From: Bacteroidota bacterium
Lineage (GTDB): Bacteria; Bacteroidota; Bacteroidia; Bacteroidales; Rikenellaceae
Assembly (NCBI GenBank): GCA_023413645.1
Contig: JAEZPN010000017.1
Location: 1 to 54,440 of the forward strand
Reading direction: 5' to 3'
DNA: 54,440 nt
Of the stretch, positions 49,209-54,440 are shown one piece after another. The position numbers were made by a program, and so were the translations under genes. Every line of letters begins with the position of its first letter. The first letter of the stretch is position 1. The notes under the pieces were generated by a model. It worked only from the letters and a program-made list of their open reading frames with translations, was not told the DNA's origin and searched no databases.

Positions 49209-51959
49209 ATGCAGTTAGCAGACAAGTATTCACCCGAATTGATCGAACAGAAGTGGTACGACTTCTGGATTGAGAACAACCTATTCCACTCGGAGCCCGA
49301 TGCTCGCGAGCCCTACACCATCGTTATCCCACCACCCAACGTGACAGGTATGCTCCACATGGGTCACATGCTTAACAACACGTTGCAGGATGTGCTCGTA
49401 CGTCGCGCACGTATGCAGGGCAAGAACGCTTGCTGGGTACCAGGTACTGACCACGCATCTATCGCAACAGAGGCTAAGGTGGTAAAGAAACTTGCAGAGC
49501 AGGGCATCAAGAAGAGCGACCTCACACGCGAGGAGTTCCTCAAGCACGCATGGGAGTGGACAAACGAGCATGGCGGCATCATCCTCAAGCAGTTGCGCAA
49601 GCTCGGCGCTTCGTGCGACTGGGAGCGCACAGCATTCACCATGGATGAGGTTCGCAGCAAGAGTGTGATACGCGTATTCTGCGACCTCTACAACAAAGGT
49701 CTCATCTATCGTGGCTTGCGCATGGTGAACTGGGATCCCAAGGCACAGACTGCACTTAGCAACGAGGAGGTTATCTACCGCGAGGAGAAGAGCAAGCTCT
49801 ACTACTTGAAGTACTACGTAAACGAGGCTGCAGGCAGCACCGATGGCGAGGAGCAGGGCGCTGTAACACTCGGCGCAACCGACCCATTTGATCCTACCGT
49901 AAAGCATCAGATTCTTCATCGCGATGCTGAGGGTCGTCGCTATGCAGTGGTGGCAACAACACGCCCCGAGACAATCATGGGTGACACAGCAATGTGTATC
50001 AACCCCAAGGACCCAAAGAACACATGGCTCAAGGGCAAGAGCGTAATTGTGCCTCTTGTAAACCGCGTTGTACCCATCATCGAGGACCGCTATGTTGAGA
50101 TCGAGTTCGGTACTGGTTGCTTGAAGGTGACTCCAGCACACGATGTTAACGACTATATGCTCGGCAAGACACACAACCTCGAGACTATCGACATCTTCAA
50201 TGCCGATGCTACAATCAGCGAGGCTGCAGGTCTATATGTTGGTATGGACCGTATGGATGTGCGCAAGCAGATTGTGAAGGACCTCGCCGAGGCAGGTCTC
50301 TTGGAGAAGGTCGAGGACTACGACAACAAGGTTGGCTACAGCGAGCGTAACGCCGACACAGCCGTTGAGCCACGCCTCTGTATGCAGTGGTTCTTGCGCA
50401 TGCAGCACTTCGCTGACATCGCCTTGCCTCCAGTAATGAACGATGAGATTAAGTTCCACCCCGCAAAGTACAAGACAACATACAACAACTGGCTCACAAA
50501 CATTCAGGATTGGTGTATCAGCCGCCAGCTCTGGTGGGGTCACCGCATCCCCGCATACTTCCTCCCCACAGGTGAGGGTTGCGAGGAGAAGTTCGTTGTA
50601 GCAGAGAGCCGCGAGGAGGCACTCGCCCTTGCTAAGGCAATCCCTGGCTACGAGAATATCACAGCCGAGGAGTTGCGCCACGATGAGGATGCCCTCGACA
50701 CATGGTTCTCATCATGGTTGTGGCCTATTTCGCTCTTCAATGGTATCCTCGACCCCGAGAACGAGGAGATCAAATACTACTACTCAACCAACGATCTCGT
50801 GACAGGTCCAGATATCATCTTCTTCTGGATTGCACGTATGATCATGGCGGGCTATGAGTGGCGCAACGAGAAGCCCTTCCGCAACGTATACTTCACAGGT
50901 ATCGTGCGTGACAAGCTCGGCCGCAAGATGTCGAAGCAGTTGGGTAACTCACCCGATCCCCTCGACCTTATCGCTAAGTATGGTGCTGATGGTATGCGTG
51001 TGGCTATGCTCATGTCTACATCTGCCGGCAACGACGTCATGTTCGATGAGGCACTCTGCGAGCAGGGCCGTAACTTCTGCAACAAGATTTGGAACGCCTA
51101 CCGCCTCGTAAATATGTGGGAGGTAGATGCAACAATCGCTCAGCCCGAGGCTGCAAAGCAGGCTATCACATGGTTCGACGAGGTTATGATGGAGCGCATC
51201 GCACTTATCAACCATAACATGGAGCAGTATCGTATCTCTGAGGCATTCACAGAGTTGTATCGCCTCTTCTGGGACGACTTCAGCGGCTGGTACCTCGAGA
51301 TGGTGAAGCCCGCTTACCAGTCTCCTATCGACGCTGCAACTATCGCACGCACAAAGTACTACTTCGATATGTTGCTCCGCATGTTGCACCCCTTCATGCC
51401 ATTCGTTACGGAGGAGATCTGGCAGGACCTCAAGCCCGAGGGCGAGGTTAAGTCTATCGTTATCGCACAGCAGCCTAAGGCTGAGCGCGAGGCAAATGCT
51501 GCGATTATCGCACGCTTCGGCTTGGCACAGGAGGTTATCTCGGCTATACGTAACATCCGCAAGCAGAAGAATATCGCACAGAAGGAGGCTTTGGCGTTGA
51601 ACTACATCGCCGACGAAAACTACCCCGCAGAGTTCGAGGCTGTAATCGTTAAGATGGGTAACATCAAGGAGGTAGCGACAGTCGTAGAGAAGGATCCTAC
51701 AGCGGCAGCCTTCATCGTTAAGACTACGCAGTACTTCGTGCCCATGGAGGGTAACATCGACAAGGAGGCAGAGCTCAAGAAGCTTAACGACGACCTCACA
51801 TACTATGAGGGCTTCCTCGCTTCGGTAATGAAGAAGCTCTCGAACGAGCGTTTCGTGTCGTCTGCACCCGAGAAGGTTGTTGCCAACGAGCGCGCTAAGC
51901 AGGCAGATGCCGAGGCTAAGATTGCAGCGCTTAAGGCACAAATCGCTGCTCTACAGTAA
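49209..51959 (+). CDS. valS: Valyl-tRNA synthetase
   Basis: Charges tRNA-Val; class I synthetase of 916 residues. HIGH-type motif in PPPNVTGMLHMGHMLNN, connective-peptide editing domain around residues 190-350 (TTRPETIMGDTA, GTGCLKVTPAHDVNDY), RQLWWGHRIPAYF, the KMSKS-type loop GRKMSKQLGNSPDPLDL (serine replaced by glutamine at the last position, as in many homologues), and a C-terminal coiled-coil arm (from about 845: DKEAELKKLNDDLTYYEGFL, VVANERAKQADAEAKIAALK). The start fits the family N-terminus. The TAA stop overlaps the rnhA ATG by one base (TAATG). Confidence 0.97.
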   Translation: MQLADKYSPELIEQKWYDFWIENNLFHSEPDAREPYTIVIPPPNVTGMLHMGHMLNNTLQDVLVRRARMQGKNACWVPGTDHASIATEAKVVKKLAEQGIKKSDLTREEFLKHAWEWTNEHGGIILKQLRKLGASCDWERTAFTMDEVRSKSVIRVFCDLYNKGLIYRGLRMVNWDPKAQTALSNEEVIYREEKSKLYYLKYYVNEAAGSTDGEEQGAVTLGATDPFDPTVKHQILHRDAEGRRYAVVATTRPETIMGDTAMCINPKDPKNTWLKGKSVIVPLVNRVVPIIEDRYVEIEFGTGCLKVTPAHDVNDYMLGKTHNLETIDIFNADATISEAAGLYVGMDRMDVRKQIVKDLAEAGLLEKVEDYDNKVGYSERNADTAVEPRLCMQWFLRMQHFADIALPPVMNDEIKFHPAKYKTTYNNWLTNIQDWCISRQLWWGHRIPAYFLPTGEGCEEKFVVAESREEALALAKAIPGYENITAEELRHDEDALDTWFSSWLWPISLFNGILDPENEEIKYYYSTNDLVTGPDIIFFWIARMIMAGYEWRNEKPFRNVYFTGIVRDKLGRKMSKQLGNSPDPLDLIAKYGADGMRVAMLMSTSAGNDVMFDEALCEQGRNFCNKIWNAYRLVNMWEVDATIAQPEAAKQAITWFDEVMMERIALINHNMEQYRISEAFTELYRLFWDDFSGWYLEMVKPAYQSPIDAATIARTKYYFDMLLRMLHPFMPFVTEEIWQDLKPEGEVKSIVIAQQPKAEREANAAIIARFGLAQEVISAIRNIRKQKNIAQKEALALNYIADENYPAEFEAVIVKMGNIKEVATVVEKDPTAAAFIVKTTQYFVPMEGNIDKEAELKKLNDDLTYYEGFLASVMKKLSNERFVSSAPEKVVANERAKQADAEAKIAALKAQIAALQ

Positions 51960-52420
51960 TGGCAGCACCCAACATCACCATATACACCGACGGCTCGGCG
52001 CGAGGTAACCCCGGGCCGGGCGGCTATGGTGTGGTGCTACTATCGGGACCGCACCGCAAGGAGCTTTCGGCAGGCTACCGCCTCACGACGAACAACCGCA
52101 TGGAGCTAATGGCCGTGTGCGTTGCGTTGGAGGCGCTAAAGTACGACGGCTCGAACGTCACGCTCTACTCCGACTCGAAATATGTCATCGAGGCTGTCAA
52201 CCAGCGCTGGGTATTCGGCTGGGAGAAGAAGGGCTTTGCGGGTAAGAAGAACCCCGACCTATGGATGCGCTTCTTGAGGATATACCGCCGCCATAATGTG
52301 CAGTTCATCTGGGTCAAGGGTCACGCCTCGACAGTGGAGAACAACCGTTGTGACGAGTTGGCCGTAGCCGCAGCACTTGGAGGCAACCTCCTCGAAGACA
52401 CGGGCTACGACGGAGAGTAG
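51959..52420 (+). CDS. rnhA: Ribonuclease HI
   Basis: Cuts the RNA strand of RNA-DNA hybrids. The 153-residue protein has the four catalytic carboxylates: Asp11 in YTDGSARGNPGPGGYG, Glu in TTNNRMELMAV, Asp in LYSDSKYVIEAV, and Asp in NNRCDELAVAAA. The basic handle region (RWVFGWEKKGFAGKKNPDLW) is present. Translation is coupled to valS by the one-base TAATG overlap. Confidence 0.97.
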   Translation: MAAPNITIYTDGSARGNPGPGGYGVVLLSGPHRKELSAGYRLTTNNRMELMAVCVALEALKYDGSNVTLYSDSKYVIEAVNQRWVFGWEKKGFAGKKNPDLWMRFLRIYRRHNVQFIWVKGHASTVENNRCDELAVAAALGGNLLEDTGYDGE

Positions 52421-52442
52421 CATTATGTAACGCATAAAAGCA

Positions 52443-53033
52443 TTGACTATGAGTAAACAATCGTGGAAACCAGGAACGCTTATATACCCTCTCCCTGCGG
52501 TGCTTGTAACCACGGGCACCACACCCGAGGAGTATAACATGCTCACCATAGCGTGGACAGGAACAATATGCACCGACCCTCCTATGTGCTATATATCAGT
52601 ACGCAAGGAGCGCCACAGCTACGACATCATACGTCGTACGGGCGAGTTCTGCATAAACCTCACCACAGAGGCTATGGCACACGCAACGGACTGGTGTGGC
52701 GTGCGCTCGGGACGCAACGAGGATAAGTGGAAGGCTACGGGACTCACACCCATGGCCAATCCCCACGTCTCGGCACCCATCATCGCCGAGTCGCCACTCT
52801 CTATCTGCTGCCGCGTACGCGAGGTTAAGGAGCTGGGCTCACACGATATGTTCATCGCCGATGTTGTGGGCGTGGAGGCTGACGACCGCTATATAGACCC
52901 CGAGACAGGCAAATTCTCGCTCGACAAGGCGAGTCCCATCGTCTATTCGCATGGCGAGTACTACAGCCTCGGTAAGCTCATCGGCCACTTCGGCTGGTCG
53001 GTACGCAAAAAGACGACAAAGAGACGTAAATAA
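52443..53033 (+). CDS. Flavin reductase-like (flavoredoxin) family protein
   Basis: A 196-residue FMN-binding split-barrel protein. LPAVLVTTGTTPEEYNMLTIAWTGTICTDPPMCYISVRKERHSYD (core AWTGTICTDPPMCYISVR) is the flavin-reductase-domain signature, followed by FCINLTTEAMAHATDWCGVRSG and a C-terminal HGEYYSLGKLIGHFGWS segment as in flavoredoxins. Likely an FMN-dependent electron carrier or reductase; partner unknown. A second ATG two codons in is an equally possible start. Co-directional with rnhA, 22 bases away. Confidence 0.88.
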   Translation: MTMSKQSWKPGTLIYPLPAVLVTTGTTPEEYNMLTIAWTGTICTDPPMCYISVRKERHSYDIIRRTGEFCINLTTEAMAHATDWCGVRSGRNEDKWKATGLTPMANPHVSAPIIAESPLSICCRVREVKELGSHDMFIADVVGVEADDRYIDPETGKFSLDKASPIVYSHGEYYSLGKLIGHFGWSVRKKTTKRRK

Positions 53034-53050
53034 TTAAAACTAAGTATAGT

Positions 53051-53626
53051 ATGGATAGTGTTCAACACGATTTGCTTAACCGCTACGAGGAGGGCCTACG
53101 CAAGACACTCATCGACTTCTTAACAAAGGAGGGCATGATGGATGGCCGCCTCTTAGAGGTCGAGGAGCTCAACGAGAAGTGGAAGACATCTGCACCATCA
53201 TATATGGTTGACGCAGTGCCCGAAATCGCTAAATACCCCCTTGTGGCCATAGCATGGGCTATGTACGAGGGCATGGGCCTTGCCGTATTGTGGGATAAGG
53301 AGTGGAAGCGCTACGAGAGCGTTGAGGACTTCCACAAAATGTTGTGCGAACCCCGCGGCTTCGACTGCATGGATGAGTATGTAACAGAGATATTGCTCTG
53401 CCACCCCTTGGGTAGCGCAGAGGCCGAGAAAATCGAAAACCTCATTCGCTCGGCTGCCGAGCGCGCCTTGTCGCTTATCCGCAAGGAGCAGGTCGAGGCA
53501 CAGAGCGTCATGGCATTCCATGTCTTTGCACGCACCACGAAGGTTATGTTCGAAATGGGCGTATCGGTGCAGCTCAAGCGCATGGGCTACAACTATGTCA
53601 AGGTCAACGCCGAGGTGGTTAACTAA
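53051..53626 (+). CDS. Conserved-looking helical protein of unknown function, 191 residues
   Basis: I do not recognise the family. No signal peptide; probably cytosolic and all-helical. The first part (LLNRYEEGLRKTLIDFLTKEG) and the last (AERALSLIRKEQVEAQSVMAFHVFARTTKVMFEMG, core KEQVEAQSVMAFHVF) are likely long helices; the middle carries YPLVAIAWAMYEGMGLAVLWDKEW. Codon use matches the neighbours, and it follows the flavin reductase gene by 17 bases and precedes a terminator, so it is a real gene closing the valS operon. Confidence 0.78.
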   Translation: MDSVQHDLLNRYEEGLRKTLIDFLTKEGMMDGRLLEVEELNEKWKTSAPSYMVDAVPEIAKYPLVAIAWAMYEGMGLAVLWDKEWKRYESVEDFHKMLCEPRGFDCMDEYVTEILLCHPLGSAEAEKIENLIRSAAERALSLIRKEQVEAQSVMAFHVFARTTKVMFEMGVSVQLKRMGYNYVKVNAEVVN

Positions 53627-53649
53627 GCGAGAGACCTAAAACGAAACGA

Positions 53650-53682
53650 GGGAGGTGAGCACTACGCTTTGCCTCCCTTTTT
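53650..53682 (+). terminator. Intrinsic terminator closing the valS-rnhA operon
   Basis: GGGAGG/CCTCCC stem with an inner AGC/GCT pairing and a central loop, followed by TTTTT. Confidence 0.82.
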
Positions 53683-53756
53683 ATATTTAGAATCTCATAT
53701 ATCCCGGTGACGGCACTCTTTGTTAGCGCCGCAGATTGCAGCTTTTCGTTAGAACT

Positions 53757-53883
53757 AATTTCTTGTCAAAAGTTGTGAGATGTGGTACTGACATGAAAAA
53801 ACCTCGGATGGGTAGTACTTGGATGTACGTCCCATTCGAGGGTTTGATTGAAGCGCCGCAGATTGCAGCTTTTCGTTAAAACT
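53757..53883 (+). repeat. Structured palindromic element, copy 6 (tandem)
   Basis: Starts AATTTCTTGTCAAAAG; core GGATGGGTAGTAC...GTACGTCCCATTC in the stem AAACCTC/GAGGGTTT. Its right part (GCGCCGCAGATTGCAGC) ends in GTTAAAACT instead of the usual CACAAGAAAT, where copy 7 begins. A further right-hand part at 53726-53756 precedes it, so a third unit was once present. Period between units is exactly 127 bases. On the minus strand the core runs into T6. Confidence 0.88.
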
Positions 53884-54009
53884 AATTTCTTGTCAAAAGT
53901 TGTGAGATGTGGTGCTGACATGAAAAAGCCTCGGATGGGTAGTACTTGGATGTACGTCCCATTCGAGGGTTTGATTGAAGCGCCGCAGATTGCAGCTTTT
54001 CACAAGAAA
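53884..54009 (+). repeat. Structured palindromic element, copy 7 (tandem)
   Basis: Almost identical to copy 6 (a few substitutions, including A to G in GTGGTGCTGAC, which restores a base pair with AGCGCC). Here the right end is intact: CTTTTCACAAGAAA pairs with TTTCTTGTCAAAAG. It ends just before the A tract that belongs to the rplT terminator on the other strand. Confidence 0.88.
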
Positions 54010-54010
54010 C

Positions 54011-54042
54011 AAAAAAAGACCGAGGCACTCAACACCTCGGTC
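54011..54042 (-). terminator. Intrinsic terminator after rplT
   Basis: On the minus strand an 8-bp stem GACCGAGG/CCTCGGTC is followed by TTTTTTT. Confidence 0.9.
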
Positions 54043-54064
54043 TCACCTTAATATATAAGGATCA

Positions 54065-54409
54065 CTATTTAACTGCGTTAACGATTGCCTCAAATGCCTT
54101 AGGCTCATTGAGAGCGAGGTCTGCCAAAACCTTACGGTTGAGGGCAATACCCTTCTGGTTCATCTTACCGATGAACTCTGAATAAGTCATACCGTACATG
54201 CGAACTGCAGCGTTGATACGAACGATCCACAATGAACGATAATTTCTCTTCTTCTCACGACGGTGAGTGTATGCAAACTGCAAACCCTTCTCGACAGTAT
54301 TTTTCGCAACTGTCCATACGTTTCCCCTTGAACCAAAGTTACCCTTGGCAAGCTTCAAAACCTTCTTTCTTCTTGCGCGTGACGCAACAGCGTTGACTGA
54401 ACGTGGCAT
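54065..54409 (-). CDS. rplT: 50S ribosomal protein L20
   Basis: A 114-residue ribosomal protein that binds 23S rRNA early in 50S assembly. The sequence MPRSVNAVASRARRKKVLKL, GFRGNVWTVAKN-type segment (here GSRGNVWTVAKNTVEKGLQF) and RRNYRSLWIVRINAAVR-type segment are all typical of L20, with the basic N-terminal extension. In most bacteria rplT follows infC and rpmI; these would lie beyond the end of this window. Its terminator is 22 bases downstream. Complete at both ends. Confidence 0.97.
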   Translation of the reverse strand: MPRSVNAVASRARRKKVLKLAKGNFGSRGNVWTVAKNTVEKGLQFAYTHRREKKRNYRSLWIVRINAAVRMYGMTYSEFIGKMNQKGIALNRKVLADLALNEPKAFEAIVNAVK

Positions 54410-54440
54410 AGTTTAAAGTTTTTGATAGAGTTGGTAGCGG

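Noticed and set aside
49281..51941. Two long antisense frames (297 and 330 codons) within valS
   Set aside because: Rich in Cys, His and Leu, as expected from the reverse of GC-biased codons; no recognisable motifs.
53726..54009. Integron attC-like sites
   Set aside because: Palindromes after stop codons recall attC sites, but there is no cassette array, no integrase, and no conserved GTTRRRY-type core at the ends.
53848..54051. Open frame of 67 codons on the plus strand
   Set aside because: Made entirely of element copies and the rplT terminator; no independent sign of coding.

Overview
The window comes from a member of the order Bacteroidales, most likely near Alistipes/Rikenellaceae. The order-level evidence is the Bacteroidota-only families (DUF5606, DUF4923, DUF5689, golvesin/xanthan-lyase-like amidase), the Bacteroidota promoter form TTTG-N19/20-TAnnTTTG seen repeatedly, the lack of Shine-Dalgarno sequences, and the eukaryote/archaea-type ProRS and long PurC usual in this group. 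The genus is only a guess. I see no rRNA, tRNA, CRISPR array, prophage or intact insertion sequence. Nearly everything is ordinary chromosomal housekeeping DNA, with a few broken genes and an unusual set of structured repeats.

Layout. 1-339: remnant of a TonB-dependent receptor. 359-7070: glycerate kinase, M1 aminopeptidase, lipocalin, purC, a secreted protein and a PrsW protease. 7071-7796: nest of intergenic repeats. 7794-13872 (minus strand): proS, then an operon lptB-aroA-aroC-prmC-recX joining LPS export, the end of the shikimate pathway and translation-factor methylation. 13967-17223: recQ (split by one in-frame TAG), rsmA and a small lipoprotein. 17220-19988 (minus): serB and two DUF5689 lipoproteins. 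20178-23807: DUF5606, a secreted C69 dipeptidase and lpdA. 24181-30208: yggS-truA-cell-wall amidase-BASS transporter-superoxide dismutase.

30402-35306 (minus): a carboxyltransferase subunit carrying three tandem biotinyl domains, ispD, a PNPOx-fold protein and an M23 lipoprotein. 35464-37089: lpxK-ssb. 37307-46787 (minus): two DUF4923 proteins, nadE, pepT with an OPT peptide transporter, miaB and yitT. 47003-53626: plsY, an M64 peptidase, and valS-rnhA-flavin reductase-unknown. 54065-54409 (minus): rplT. The number of peptidases (M1, C69, M20/PepT, M64, M23) plus the OPT transporter fits an organism that lives partly on peptides.

The most interesting signal is a family of 126-130 bp elements (seven copies: 7669, 23806, 23935, 30276, 37181, 53757, 53884). 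Each has terminal inverted repeats, a nearly invariant core hairpin (GGATGGG...GTAC / GTAC...CCCATTC) and flanking stems whose sequence differs between copies but whose pairing is kept. In all four cases where a copy touches a gene, the same end of the element lies on the stop codon, with the TAA inside the terminal repeat. Read in the direction of that gene, the core hairpin often runs into a T tract, so the elements look like mobile, direction-specific transcription terminators. A diverged 124 bp relative sits at the yitT stop codon (45643-45766).
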